The notes: a model not told the origin generated them from the letters alone. Shown: positions 1 through 8,948, numbered from the stretch's first letter. The stretch: 64,000 nucleotides of DNA from an uncultured Flavobacterium sp. (GCA_943912855.1 CALTVC010000009.1:1-64000), one strand, 5' to 3'. A program made the numbers and translations.

Positions 1-783
1 GGGCTACTATTTGTAAGCCTTGTTATACTTTTCTGCATATTAATTATAAAGCTGTACATACATAAGGTAGCAAGCTATACAAAGGCACTTTACGAAAAAG
101 ATCTTGCTTTTCAGCAAACGCTTACAGAAGCCATACTGGAAACACAGGAGCATGTACTTAATAACATTTCGCAGGAACTGCATGACGATGCCGGACAACA
201 GCTTACCTACATCAACTTTATGGTTGAAAATCTTAAGCTGGACAGTAGGGAGTTAGATCTTCCTTTACAACAGTTATCTGAGTCATTAACTACGCTCTCT
301 AATTCAGTAAGGCGAATTAGCCATTCTTTAAACGGACAAATGCTTGTTCAGCAAGATATGGTAAGAGCCATACAGACTGAGGCAGAGCGACTAAAACACA
401 TAAAGGGATTGAAGGTGGTTTTTAAGTCAGATGCAAATGAAATCCAAAACCTGGAGTCAGGTAAGCAAATTGTAATTTATCGCATCTTTCAGGAAACCAT
501 TAACAATGTACTTAAACACGCCGGAGCTTCAGAGTTAAGCATAGGCATAAAAAGCCAACCAGTATTTACATTAACCGTAACCGATAACGGCAAGGGATTT
601 AATTACCATGCCGTAAAACAGTCTGGCATAGGCATGGGGCTTCCTACACTGGAAAGTCGTGCTGCTCTTGTAGGGCTGAGTGTAAACATACTTTCTTCTG
701 AAGGAAGTGGTACTACGATTATTCTTACTGAAAATTTAAATACTAAAGCTTATGCAAAAAGTTACCCTTGGGCTGGTAGATGA
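1..783 (+). CDS. Sensor histidine kinase, C-terminal part (gene starts before the window)
   Basis: The frame is open from base 1, so the gene is cut by the window edge. The visible part begins with a hydrophobic segment (residues 1-18 of the fragment), then a HisKA_3 dimerisation helix with ELHDDAGQQL, where His61 of the fragment is the expected phosphorylation site. A short HATPase domain follows with an N box (TINNVLKHA), a DNGKGF G1 box and GIGMGLPTLESRA. This is the NarX/DesK class of membrane kinases. It overlaps the next gene, a NarL-type regulator, by 32 bases, so the two are certainly co-transcribed and are a cognate pair. The sensor region lies outside the window, so the signal is unknown. 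Confidence 0.9.
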   Translation, partial: GLLFVSLVILFCILIIKLYIHKVASYTKALYEKDLAFQQTLTEAILETQEHVLNNISQELHDDAGQQLTYINFMVENLKLDSRELDLPLQQLSESLTTLSNSVRRISHSLNGQMLVQQDMVRAIQTEAERLKHIKGLKVVFKSDANEIQNLESGKQIVIYRIFQETINNVLKHAGASELSIGIKSQPVFTLTVTDNGKGFNYHAVKQSGIGMGLPTLESRAALVGLSVNILSSEGSGTTIILTENLNTKAYAKSYPWAGR

Positions 784-1432
784 TCATAAAATTGTACGGC
801 AGGGACTTAGGGAACTCTTAGAGAAAATGGGAAATTATGAAGTAATAGGAGAATGGGAAAGTGGTGCCGATTTTATTGAGGCATTACCATTAGAAAAAAA
901 TCCCGATGTTCTTATTATTGATTATTCCATGCCTGGTATCAATGGTGTGGACCTGTTGCGAGAACTCGATAAAAGACTTGAAAGTTCTGGTGGTATTGAT
1001 TGTATTAAAACACTGTTGCTAACACAACATTTTGATGAAACAATAATAGACCAGGCTTATTATTTTGGGGCACGCGGTTTTTTGCACAAAAACTGTACTG
1101 CTGCCGACCTCAAATTTGCACTTGATAGTATAGCCGAAAACGGCTATGCTAATGTAATGGAAATCCTTAGGCGTGTAAAGAAATTTGATACTAACTCTAT
1201 GAACAGGCGTGCAAAATCTAACATAGAACTTTCTCCACGCGAGTCTGATTTTCTTAGACTTGTGTGCGACGAGCGCGAACTTACTTATGACCAGATGGCT
1301 AGTATAATGTGCGTATCGGTTAAGTCTATAGAGGCTTACCGGAGTGCACTTTTTGATAGGTTTAATATCAAGTCAAAGGTTGGCTTAGTGTTGTTTTCCT
1401 ATAAAAACAAACTTACAGCACCTTTCAGGTAA
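752..1432 (+). CDS. NarL/FixJ-family response regulator
   Basis: A 226-residue two-domain regulator. The receiver domain has the acidic pair Asp10-Asp11, phospho-acceptor Asp57 (VLIIDYSMPG), Thr91 and Lys113. The C-terminal LuxR-type helix-turn-helix (about 158-220) carries LSPRESDFLRLV and the recognition region SVKSIEAYRSALFDRF. The start codon lies inside the end of the kinase gene, which points to translational coupling. It is expected to bind DNA when phosphorylated by that kinase. Targets cannot be told from the sequence. Confidence 0.93.
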   Translation: MQKVTLGLVDDHKIVRQGLRELLEKMGNYEVIGEWESGADFIEALPLEKNPDVLIIDYSMPGINGVDLLRELDKRLESSGGIDCIKTLLLTQHFDETIIDQAYYFGARGFLHKNCTAADLKFALDSIAENGYANVMEILRRVKKFDTNSMNRRAKSNIELSPRESDFLRLVCDERELTYDQMASIMCVSVKSIEAYRSALFDRFNIKSKVGLVLFSYKNKLTAPFR

Positions 1433-1460
1433 AAAACGGAGCTTTAAAGCTCCGTTTTTT
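1431..1460 (+). terminator. Rho-independent terminator after the regulator
   Basis: A perfect inverted repeat, ACGGAGCTTTAAAGCTCCGT, is flanked by A6 and T6 and begins at the stop codon of the response regulator. Confidence 0.9.
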
Positions 1461-1607
1461 GTTAACCCCAACTTGTTGGTTTTTACGTGTTAATACTCTT
1501 GTAATGAAATGTTATTGTGTGATAAAGTTTAGTTGCTCAAACAAATAATTCCTGAAATTTGAAAGGTGATTTTATAACATATTTCTCCACTTAAAATACT
1601 CAGGATT

Positions 1608-1844
1608 ATGAAACTACTATACTTTTTTTTAGCATTTACTGTTGTTGCTACAGGAGGTTTCTTCCTGTTCCAAAATATTAACAATGCCAAATTCAGCATG
1701 TACCTTATAGACAGTATTTTTGTTGCATTACTAACAATGTTGGTTATAGTAGGCATAGGTGTTTTCGTAAACATTAAACGAAAACAACAAAACAAAAACG
1801 TAATGACCATACGCCAGTATTACGATTTTAAAAGCGTTCGCTAA
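1608..1844 (+). CDS. Small two-helix membrane protein, unknown function
   Basis: A 78-residue protein with two likely membrane helices (about 3-21 and 34-54), a basic cytoplasmic stretch (KRKQQNK) and a short polar tail. The start ATG follows a purine-rich stretch. A terminator lies just after the stop. No family is recognised. The antisense frame over the same bases lacks protein-like composition, so this strand is preferred. Confidence 0.6.
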   Translation: MKLLYFFLAFTVVATGGFFLFQNINNAKFSMYLIDSIFVALLTMLVIVGIGVFVNIKRKQQNKNVMTIRQYYDFKSVR

Positions 1845-1865
1845 ATAAACAGCTTACTCCTTAAA

Positions 1866-1897
1866 GCAAAAGCCATCCTTTACAGGATGGCTTTTGC
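1866..1897. terminator. Bidirectional terminator between convergent genes
   Basis: The hairpin GCAAAAGCCATCC-TTTA-CAGGATGGCTTTTGC, with A and T runs on both sides, lies between the small membrane protein (plus) and clpB (minus). Confidence 0.8.
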
Positions 1898-1915
1898 GTT
1901 ATCTAAAAAATCAGT

Positions 1916-4522
1916 TCAGTTGTTATGTACCAAATCTGTTTGGTTGCGGAAGACCAGTTGTCCGTCAAAACTATCAAGTAATATAATACTATCTGTAGTA
2001 ACTTTACCGCTAAGTATTTCCTTGCTGAGCTGGTTCATAACCTCTTTTTGTATTACACGTTTTACAGGGCGTGCACCAAAGTCGGCATCATAACCTTTTT
2101 TAGCAAGATAATCAATCGCTTCAGGAGTTGCATCAAGCGTAATGTTCTGTTGCGCGAGTAGCTTAGTAACGCTCTTAATTTGCAATCCTACAATTTCACG
2201 GATGTTATCTGCGCTAAGCGGTGTAAACATCACTATGTCGTCTATACGGTTAATAAATTCCGGCCTAACGGTTTTTTTCAGCAATCCAAGCACTTCTACT
2301 TTAGCAGCTTCTATAGCCGTTTCAATGTCTTTAACCGCTTCAAATTTCTCCTGAATAATATGGCTACCCATATTACTCGTCATAATGATGATTGAGTTTT
2401 TAAAGTCGGCAAGGCGTCCTTTGTTATCAGTAAGGCGTCCTTCGTCCAATACCTGAAGCAGTATATTAAACGTATCAGGGTGTGCTTTTTCAATCTCATC
2501 AAGAAGGATAACACTGTATGGTTTACGGCGTACGGCCTCTGTAAGTTGTCCGCCTTCATCATAGCCCACATATCCAGGAGGTGCGCCTACAAGACGGCTC
2601 ACACTGTGGCGTTCCTGGTACTCGCTCATGTCTATACGGGTCATGGCGTTTTCATCATCAAACAAGTAAGAAGCCAGTGCTTTGGCAAGTTCCGTTTTAC
2701 CCACACCGGTAGTACCTAGGAACAGGAACGAACCAATAGGTTTCTTCTGATCCTGTAGCCCCGCACGACTACGACGCACAGCATCGCTTACGGCTTCAAT
2801 CGCTTCTTCCTGACCTACCACACGTTTGTGTAATTCGTCTTCAAGGTTAAGCAGCTTTTCGCGTTCGCTTTGTAGCATTTTGGTTACAGGAATACCTGTC
2901 CATTTTGCTACTACTTCTGCAATATCCTCGTGGGTTACTTCCTCTTTAATAAGGCTTTGCCCTTTTTGGGTTTCCTGAAGTTGCTGTTGCAGTTTGTCAA
3001 GTTGTTCTTCAGACTCTTTTATTTTACCATAACGAAGCTCGGCTACTTTACCATAATTACCCTCACGCTCTGCTTTTTCAGCATCGAGTTTATAGTTTTC
3101 AATGTCGGTTTTTGTAGCTTGTATGCTATCTACTACGTCCTTTTCACTTTTCCAGCGGGCATAAATTTCGTTGCGTTCCTCTTTAAGGTTGGCAAGTTCC
3201 ATACCCAATGCTTTCAGCTTCGGTTCGTCGTTTTCACGCTTAATGGCTTCAATCTCTATTTCAAGCTGCATTATTTTACGGTCAAGCACATCAAGCTCCT
3301 CAGGCTTTGAGTTGATTTCCATACGGAGTTTACTAGCAGCTTCATCCATAAGGTCAATTGCCTTATCCGGAAGGAAACGGTTGGTTATATAGCGTTGTGA
3401 AAGTTCTACCGCCGCAATGATGGCATCGTCTTTAATGCGTACCTGGTGGTGCGCTTCGTATTTCTCCTTAATACCACGAAGGATAGATATGGCACTTTCG
3501 GTATCAGGTTCATCGACCAATACCTTTTGGAAACGCCTTTCAAGCGCCTTGTCTTTCTCAAAGTATTTTTGGTACTCGTCAAGCGTAGTTGCACCAATAG
3601 CTCGAAGTTCGCCACGGGCAAGTGCTGGCTTCAGAATGTTGGCTGCATCCATAGCACCATCACCACCGCCTGCACCTACAAGTGTATGTATCTCATCAAT
3701 AAACAGTACAATATCGCCCTCGGCAGAGGTTACTTCTTTCACCACTGATTTCAGCCTCTCTTCAAACTCACCTTTATATTTGGCCCCAGCTATCAACGCA
3801 CCCATATCTAGCGAGTACACTACCTTGTTTTTAAGGTTTTCGGGCACGTCTCCCTGAATGATACGGTGAGCCAGACCTTCCGCAATGGCGGTTTTACCCA
3901 CACCGGGTTCACCCACAAGCATAGGATTGTTCTTGGTTCGTCGGCTCAGGATTTGTAATACTCGACGTATTTCCTCGTCACGGCCTATAACCGGATCCAG
4001 CTTGCCGTCGTTTGCCAACTGGTTGAGGTTTTTGGCATATTTGTTAAGCGAATTGTAGGTTTCTTCGGCGCTGGCGCTGGTTACCCTTTCGCCTTTGCGA
4101 AGTTCGTCAATCGCAGCTTTAAGTCCTTTTTCGGTAACGCCCTGATCTTTTAAAATCTGGGCTACTTTACTGCGCGACGCAAATATGGCAAGAAGCAAAT
4201 GTTCTACGCTTATATACTCGTCGTTCATTTTTCGGGCAATGTTACTTGCTTCGGTCAGTGCAGTACCTGCCTCACGCGAAAGCTGTAATTCGCCCCCCTG
4301 TACTTTAGGGAAACTGTTTAGCGTACTGTCCAGGATTTGCCCAAACAAGGCTAAATTTACGTTTAGTTTTTTTAGCAAAAACGGGGTTACGTTTTCGTCT
4401 ACTTCCAGGATAGCTTTGGCAAGATGTTCGTTCTCTATCTGCTGGTGGCCAAGACCCTGGGCTATTTGTTGTGCCCTTTGCACGGCCTCTTGTGATTTTA
4501 TAGTATAATTAGCAAAGTTCAT
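1916..4522 (-). CDS. clpB: ATP-dependent disaggregase ClpB
   Basis: An 868-residue Hsp100 chaperone of normal length; with DnaK it pulls polypeptides out of aggregates in the cytoplasm. Order of parts: Clp N-terminal domain (about 1-145); first AAA module with Walker A GEPGVGKT (204-211), Walker B VLFIDE (272-277) and pore loop KYKGEFE (249-255); coiled-coil middle domain (about 405-525), which separates ClpB from ClpA/ClpC; second AAA module with Walker A GTTGVGKT (603-610), pore loop GYVGYDEG (650-657) and Walker B VILLDE (671-676). No IGF/IGL loop for ClpP binding was noticed, as expected for ClpB. It is monocistronic and divergent from ytxJ. I did not find a clear housekeeping promoter, so heat-shock control is possible but not shown. 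Confidence 0.97.
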   Translation of the reverse strand: MNFANYTIKSQEAVQRAQQIAQGLGHQQIENEHLAKAILEVDENVTPFLLKKLNVNLALFGQILDSTLNSFPKVQGGELQLSREAGTALTEASNIARKMNDEYISVEHLLLAIFASRSKVAQILKDQGVTEKGLKAAIDELRKGERVTSASAEETYNSLNKYAKNLNQLANDGKLDPVIGRDEEIRRVLQILSRRTKNNPMLVGEPGVGKTAIAEGLAHRIIQGDVPENLKNKVVYSLDMGALIAGAKYKGEFEERLKSVVKEVTSAEGDIVLFIDEIHTLVGAGGGDGAMDAANILKPALARGELRAIGATTLDEYQKYFEKDKALERRFQKVLVDEPDTESAISILRGIKEKYEAHHQVRIKDDAIIAAVELSQRYITNRFLPDKAIDLMDEAASKLRMEINSKPEELDVLDRKIMQLEIEIEAIKRENDEPKLKALGMELANLKEERNEIYARWKSEKDVVDSIQATKTDIENYKLDAEKAEREGNYGKVAELRYGKIKESEEQLDKLQQQLQETQKGQSLIKEEVTHEDIAEVVAKWTGIPVTKMLQSEREKLLNLEDELHKRVVGQEEAIEAVSDAVRRSRAGLQDQKKPIGSFLFLGTTGVGKTELAKALASYLFDDENAMTRIDMSEYQERHSVSRLVGAPPGYVGYDEGGQLTEAVRRKPYSVILLDEIEKAHPDTFNILLQVLDEGRLTDNKGRLADFKNSIIIMTSNMGSHIIQEKFEAVKDIETAIEAAKVEVLGLLKKTVRPEFINRIDDIVMFTPLSADNIREIVGLQIKSVTKLLAQQNITLDATPEAIDYLAKKGYDADFGARPVKRVIQKEVMNQLSKEILSGKVTTDSIILLDSFDGQLVFRNQTDLVHNN

Positions 4523-4650
4523 ATCGTATTTTCTTAAATTTGATAACTGTAAGTCAATTTATGTTCCAATACGTATAATCTGACAAAACGACTGTTTTAG
4601 GTGTGAATTTGATGGCTGATACAGTCAAATTGTCGTAAATTTTCAATATT

Positions 4651-5043
4651 ATGGGTTTGTTTGGTGGTATATTCGGTAATTCTGACAATAAAGGTACAAA
4701 CGATTCTGCTTTTAAGTGGAACGATTTAACAGAATTAAAACAGCTTGATGCGATTGTAGCAGAATCGGTAGAAACACCGGTAATCATTTTTAAGCACAGT
4801 ACCCGTTGTCCGGTAAGCCGAATGGCACTGAAAAATTTTGAAAATGAATACGGCATTGCAGAAGGGGAGGCTAAACCTTATTTCCTGGACCTTATAGCGC
4901 ACCGTGATGTAAGTAACGAAATTGCCCACCGCTTTAATGTAATCCACCAAAGCCCACAGGTTCTTGTGATTAAAAACGGTACTTCAGTTTATGACGAATC
5001 ACACGATGGTATCGATGCCGAAATGGTAAAGGAGAGATTGTAG
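4651..5043 (+). CDS. ytxJ: Bacillithiol system redox-active protein, YtxJ family
   Basis: A 130-residue thioredoxin-fold protein. The key stretch is FKHSTRCPVSRMA with Cys53; members of the YtxJ family carry a T-x-C-P-[IV]-S motif here and are thought to act as a monothiol bacilliredoxin that removes bacillithiol from proteins. Later SPQVLVIKNG gives the cis-proline and final strand of the fold. If correct, the organism probably makes bacillithiol; the synthesis genes are not in this window. The gene is divergent from clpB and ends exactly where the convergent neighbour ends, with no spacer. An AATTTGA/TCAAATT inverted repeat lies about 25-50 bases upstream of the start. Confidence 0.85.
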   Translation: MGLFGGIFGNSDNKGTNDSAFKWNDLTELKQLDAIVAESVETPVIIFKHSTRCPVSRMALKNFENEYGIAEGEAKPYFLDLIAHRDVSNEIAHRFNVIHQSPQVLVIKNGTSVYDESHDGIDAEMVKERL

Positions 5044-5652
5044 TTATTTGCGTACCAATTGTGCCCTGAATCTGCGAGTTACTTCGTGGGCTCCACAATC
5101 ATAATCGTACCCGTAGATAACTTTAAAGCCTTTTTCTGCTCTTATACTGTCTATAAAATAATTCGAAGGGATAAAGTCTCTCGCAATAAACCTGTACTTA
5201 TTTGCTATATAGGTCATTATTGCCTTATGAGGCATGAAGCAACGGCTACTACCAAAACAAGGAGCATCTTCGTATTCTACTATTGCATCAATACATTTAT
5301 CAGGATTTAAATGTAGTAAGTGTAGTGTATCCAGGCCAGTGCAAAGCACTACGGCCCTTTCAAAATTAAATTTGGCGCTATCCTGTTCATTATAGTATCC
5401 TATTTTGCTGAAATAGTTGGTTATAACGAGTTCAGCTTCTTTAATTTTAATGGTGTCCATTTTATCACTTGTAAGGAAATCCAGGCTATCTATATAAATA
5501 ATAGTATCTAAGAAATTATGGCTTACCTCAGAGCGATCTATATTTTTTGGGAAGTAGCTGAGAGGTTTACTGCGACAAGAAAATGTCATTACGATACAAG
5601 CAATTATTCCTATTCCGATACCTATTCCGTTTCTGTTTTTACGAGTTTCCAT
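5044..5652 (-). CDS. Putative lipoprotein, unknown function
   Basis: A 202-residue protein. The N terminus has a basic start (METRKNRN), a hydrophobic run with an unusual (GI)n repeat, and a lipobox-like MTFSC at about residue 26, so a lipidated outer-membrane or periplasmic protein is likely. The rest is soluble and has no motif I recognise. Its start lies 31 bases inside the upstream lipoprotein gene on the same strand, so the two form an operon. It abuts the convergent ytxJ stop. Confidence 0.7.
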   Translation of the reverse strand: METRKNRNGIGIGIGIIACIVMTFSCRSKPLSYFPKNIDRSEVSHNFLDTIIYIDSLDFLTSDKMDTIKIKEAELVITNYFSKIGYYNEQDSAKFNFERAVVLCTGLDTLHLLHLNPDKCIDAIVEYEDAPCFGSSRCFMPHKAIMTYIANKYRFIARDFIPSNYFIDSIRAEKGFKVIYGYDYDCGAHEVTRRFRAQLVRK

Positions 5653-6323
5653 TTGCCATTTTTACCAATATATTCATATGTTTCTGCACCTTCGCCGGTA
5701 ATAGCATTAATTTGAGCATTGTCCTGCACTTGTTTTTTCAAAGGAATAGCTTTTAATCCATTTAATCTATATGTATAATCTGCACTTAGCCCAAAAGTAC
5801 CCGAAACGAGTGTGCAACTGATTATTTTTGTTTTCGGATTGTATTGCGGTCCACACCACACATCTTCTTCATCTGATGTGGTATGGAGTTTTTGCAATTC
5901 ACCTGTTGCAGGGTTATTAAGGAAAATCTGTTCCCATTCGTTACCGTTTACATTTGTATGTGTCCAGCACATAAAATCTTCATTACCATCCTGGTTAAAG
6001 TCAGTTATCCTGAATGCAGGTGTAACTCCGGGAAAACCCGAATAACGAAGTGTATCTATAGTTTGCCAATGCTCGTTTATATATTGTGAAAAAACTACCG
6101 ATTCATTGGCAATCACGGTTAAAGCACAACGGATATGGGTGTCTCCGTTTAATTTAAATTCATGGTGTAGTTTGTTACCCGATGTCCAGGTTGTACTATC
6201 CTGCCCATTATTCGTTTCAATAGATGTAAACTTAATTTCAACATTCCGTGGAGCAGTTTTTGGTTTGCACTGCGCTAAAAAGCTTAAAAGTATTAGTGCT
6301 AGAGACCATTGCAATAGTTTCAT
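5622..6323 (-). CDS. Putative lipoprotein with FG-GAP-like motif
   Basis: A 233-residue protein with a lipoprotein signal (hydrophobic run, then LAQC at about residue 19). Near the middle it has ITDFNQDGNEDFMCW, a D-x-N-x-D-G-x-x-D pattern like the calcium-binding loop of FG-GAP/VCBS propeller blades; only one copy is obvious. Several short strand-like segments surround it. The gene overlaps the next lipoprotein by 31 bases. Function is unknown; an exported binding protein is likely. Confidence 0.7.
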   Translation of the reverse strand: MKLLQWSLALILLSFLAQCKPKTAPRNVEIKFTSIETNNGQDSTTWTSGNKLHHEFKLNGDTHIRCALTVIANESVVFSQYINEHWQTIDTLRYSGFPGVTPAFRITDFNQDGNEDFMCWTHTNVNGNEWEQIFLNNPATGELQKLHTTSDEEDVWCGPQYNPKTKIISCTLVSGTFGLSADYTYRLNGLKAIPLKKQVQDNAQINAITGEGAETYEYIGKNGKWKLVKTETE

Positions 6324-6376
6324 TTGGTTCTTGTGGTTTCCACCAAATGTAAATAAATATTTGACATACGGGCATA

Positions 6377-6403
6377 AAAAAACCTCCGCATTGCAGAGGT
6401 TTT
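6377..6403 (-). terminator. Terminator of the secreted nuclease gene
   Basis: On the minus strand a hairpin with AAAACCTC/GAGGTTTT arms and a T7 run lies about 20 bases after the nuclease stop. Confidence 0.8.
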
Positions 6404-6421
6404 CAAGTAAGTTTTTAGAGC

Positions 6422-7534
6422 TTAGTTTACCACAACTTTCTTAGCAGAAGTCTGGTTGCCCGATGTTATTTTAAGGATATAAAAGCCTGTAGGCAGGTCT
6501 TTAACCGTGTACGTATTATTTGCGGCTTGCGGCTTGCTTATTTGCTGAACAAGCTGACCGTTAATGTTTACCACCTGTATGTTTTCTATACTTGCCTGGC
6601 TGTAAATGTTTACCTCATGATTTAGCGCAGGGTTAGGGTATACGGTAACAGCTGTGCTCTCGTTTACATCTATTGCAGCTGGTGTTCCCCAAATTGTAGT
6701 TACATATTCCTGGTGATCTATGAATGGATTACGGTTATTCTGACGACGATAGATTGCGTTGTTACGGTCTATTTCTCTTTGGCTTACCGGGTCTTGCGCA
6801 TTCCACGTAAGTAGTATGTTTAGGAATGTGTTAGAAAGACCGTGGTTTTCTGTGCCATCAAACATTGCCTTAGACTGTGTAGAAGTAACATTGGTAGCGT
6901 TATAAAAACCTGCAAGCTGACCTTCATAGCGTGTTACAAAATAGAAGAACATACGGGCAACATCGCCTTTAAATTCATCTATTGGTTCAAAAACGACACC
7001 ACTGTATCCTGCAGAGTAACCTGAGTTCAGCGCATTACCTTTCTTAGAACCGTTAGTAGTAGTTAATGTAGCTGTGCCCACAACTCCAAAAGGGAAGTTG
7101 CCACGCTGACCATTTACATACTTATCTGTAGGTAAAATATAGTGTGCATCGCTGTACATAGGTGGTGTCGAATTAAAATACGATTGCGGTATAATATGCT
7201 CGCGGTTGTATTTTTGTCCTTCCTGTGTACCTCCCGAACCATCATCTTGCTGACCACCGCCGTAGAAAAACTCGTAAGCATCAGGACCATTAGGTCTTTC
7301 AGAATAGATGTCCAGTATAGAATTATTGTTTTCGTAATATTTGTCCAGATCAGACAACTCAAAAGTGGCATATAACCCAGAGTATCCTCTGTCTGTGTGA
7401 CCCTGTATTATGTTGTGCAGTTGGGTTTTAAGGGTATAACCCGTGCCTGTTGCAGTATTGTAGTATCCTGCCGGTATTTGGGCAAAAGCACCAAGTGTTA
7501 CAAATGCCGAAAAAAGAGTAATTATGTTTTTCAT
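6422..7534 (-). CDS. Secreted endonuclease I family protein with type IX sorting domain
   Basis: A 370-residue protein with a signal peptide (residues 1-19, GAFAQ cut). The central domain has the NucM/Dns/EndA core: NREHIIPQSYF with catalytic His113, then SDAHYILPTDKYVNGQRGN; enzymes of this beta-beta-alpha-metal family cut DNA or RNA using Mg2+. The last 75 or so residues, from VYPNPALN to KKVVVN, form a Por/type A C-terminal signal for the type IX secretion system, so the enzyme is probably sent to the cell surface or medium to degrade external DNA. It lies just after the terminator of the upstream methyltransferase gene. A TACATTTG -7 box (7553-7560) sits in the loop of that terminator, without a clear -33 TTG. 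Confidence 0.92.
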   Translation of the reverse strand: MKNIITLFSAFVTLGAFAQIPAGYYNTATGTGYTLKTQLHNIIQGHTDRGYSGLYATFELSDLDKYYENNNSILDIYSERPNGPDAYEFFYGGGQQDDGSGGTQEGQKYNREHIIPQSYFNSTPPMYSDAHYILPTDKYVNGQRGNFPFGVVGTATLTTTNGSKKGNALNSGYSAGYSGVVFEPIDEFKGDVARMFFYFVTRYEGQLAGFYNATNVTSTQSKAMFDGTENHGLSNTFLNILLTWNAQDPVSQREIDRNNAIYRRQNNRNPFIDHQEYVTTIWGTPAAIDVNESTAVTVYPNPALNHEVNIYSQASIENIQVVNINGQLVQQISKPQAANNTYTVKDLPTGFYILKITSGNQTSAKKVVVN

Positions 7535-7540
7535 TCCAAA

Positions 7541-7590
7541 AAATTAAGCCAACAAATGTAAATACAATTACATTAAGGTTGGCTTAATTT
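7541..7590 (-). terminator. Large terminator hairpin of the RsmB-like gene
   Basis: AAATTAAGCCAAC (7541-7553) and GTTGGCTTAATTT (7578-7590) are perfect 13-base arms, with an inner AATGTAA/TTACATT pair. On the minus strand the stem is followed by T6, just downstream of the methyltransferase stop and directly before the nuclease start. Confidence 0.75.
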
Positions 7591-7610
7591 AACATCAAAT
7601 CGGAATAAAG

Positions 7611-8828
7611 TTATTTTTTACGTTCCATCAGAGCCATATAGAATCCGTCGAAGCCACTTTCTGAAGCCAAAATTTTCCTATCTTGTACAAAAGTGAACTC
7701 TTTTCCTATCTCTGTTTCGTTAAGGAAATGCTTTACCTGGTTTTCGTTTTCACTTGGCAATACACTGCAGGTAGCGTATACCAGCTTACCGCCCGGTTTT
7801 ACTATTTTACTGTAGTTTTCAAGTACTTCAGCCTGTGTTTTACGGATGTTGTCTATAAATTCAGGCTCCAGTTTCCACTTGCTGTCCGGGTTACGTTTCA
7901 GTACACCAAGACCGCTACAAGGAGCGTCTATAAGTACGCGGTCTGCCTTTTCGTGAAGTTTCTTAATTACTTTAGTAGACTCTATAACACGGTATTCTAT
8001 GTTAAAAGCACTATCACGTTTGGCACGAATCTTAAGTTGTTTCAGTTTGCTTTCGTAGATGTCCATGGCTATAAGCTGACCTTTGTTTTCCATAAGGGCA
8101 GCCAGGTGCAGGGTTTTTCCACCAGCACCGGCGCAGGTATCTACCACACGCATACCAGGTTGTACATCAAGGAACGGAGCTACCAACTGCGATGAAGCAT
8201 CCTGAACCTCAAACAATCCTTCTTTAAAAGCATCAGTAAGGAATACGTTAGCTCGCTCCTTAAGTACTAATGCAAAAGGATAATCCTTTACAGTAAGGGT
8301 TTCTATATTACTTTCGCGAAGAATGCTTTGCAGCTTCTCCTTTGTAGTTTTAAGTGTGTTTACACGAAGGATAACCTGTGCCTGCTCGTTTTGCGCAGCG
8401 ATTTCCTTCGTCCATTTTTCTTCACCCAGTTCTTTGGCGCCAAGCTCATCCATCCATTCCGGAATAGCTTCACGGAAACTGCGTATTTTGCTCAGTTCGT
8501 CAAAACGACCTTTAATACGACGCACCGGAGTTTCTTCAAAATACTTCCAGTCCGGTAGCTGAATGCCACGTAGTACAGCCCACACGGCAAAGATACGCCA
8601 CAGGTTATCACGGTCATACGGTTCTTTAACCTCGGCTATTTCGGTGTACAGGCGTTTCCAGCGTACAATTTCGTATATGGTTTCTGCCACAAACTTACGG
8701 TCATGGCTGCCCCAGCGCTTGTCTTTTTTTAGCGCGCGTGCCACCACCTTGTCTGCATACTCGCCATCGTTAAATATATAGCCCAGTGAGTCAATCACCG
8801 TAAAGCATAAATTCCTGTGTAATCTCAT
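7611..8828 (-). CDS. RsmB/NOP2-family RNA (cytosine-5) methyltransferase
   Basis: A 405-residue SAM-dependent methyltransferase that probably makes m5C in rRNA. It has an N-terminal NusB-like helical region, then the Rossmann domain: SAM motif VVDTCAGAGGKT (about 228-239), DAPCSGLGVLKRNPD with Cys304, and YATCSVLPSENE with Cys354, the two cysteines used in catalysis and release. A longer reading frame starts at TTG 8849, but that TTG is part of a TACCTTTG -7 box (8847-8854), so the ATG at 8828 is chosen, giving a short leader of about 12 bases. The exact rRNA target is not predictable; length and motifs fit the Bacteroidetes members annotated as RsmB-like. Confidence 0.92.
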   Translation of the reverse strand: MRLHRNLCFTVIDSLGYIFNDGEYADKVVARALKKDKRWGSHDRKFVAETIYEIVRWKRLYTEIAEVKEPYDRDNLWRIFAVWAVLRGIQLPDWKYFEETPVRRIKGRFDELSKIRSFREAIPEWMDELGAKELGEEKWTKEIAAQNEQAQVILRVNTLKTTKEKLQSILRESNIETLTVKDYPFALVLKERANVFLTDAFKEGLFEVQDASSQLVAPFLDVQPGMRVVDTCAGAGGKTLHLAALMENKGQLIAMDIYESKLKQLKIRAKRDSAFNIEYRVIESTKVIKKLHEKADRVLIDAPCSGLGVLKRNPDSKWKLEPEFIDNIRKTQAEVLENYSKIVKPGGKLVYATCSVLPSENENQVKHFLNETEIGKEFTFVQDRKILASESGFDGFYMALMERKK

Positions 8829-8948
8829 TTCCAAAAAATTGAGGGGCAAAGGTACTATATTTTGGCGGATTTTTTTAAGTGTTATTTGCCATAAAAAACG
8901 TAAATATAAATTTGGATAAATTATAGATGCAGGGTTAAGTTGTTTATT

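Noticed and set aside
4600..4650. Consensus promoter for ytxJ
   Set aside because: TAAATTTT is near-consensus, but the only TTG is 24 bases away, outside the usual 18-23 range.
7541..7590. Inverted repeat considered as insertion-sequence ends
   Set aside because: Only 50 bases long, no transposase, and placed right after a stop codon with a T run, so it is a terminator.
7683..8195. A 170-codon plus-strand frame over the RsmB-like gene
   Set aside because: It is antisense to a gene with clear methyltransferase motifs, and its product is rich in Tyr, Phe and Val with no domain.
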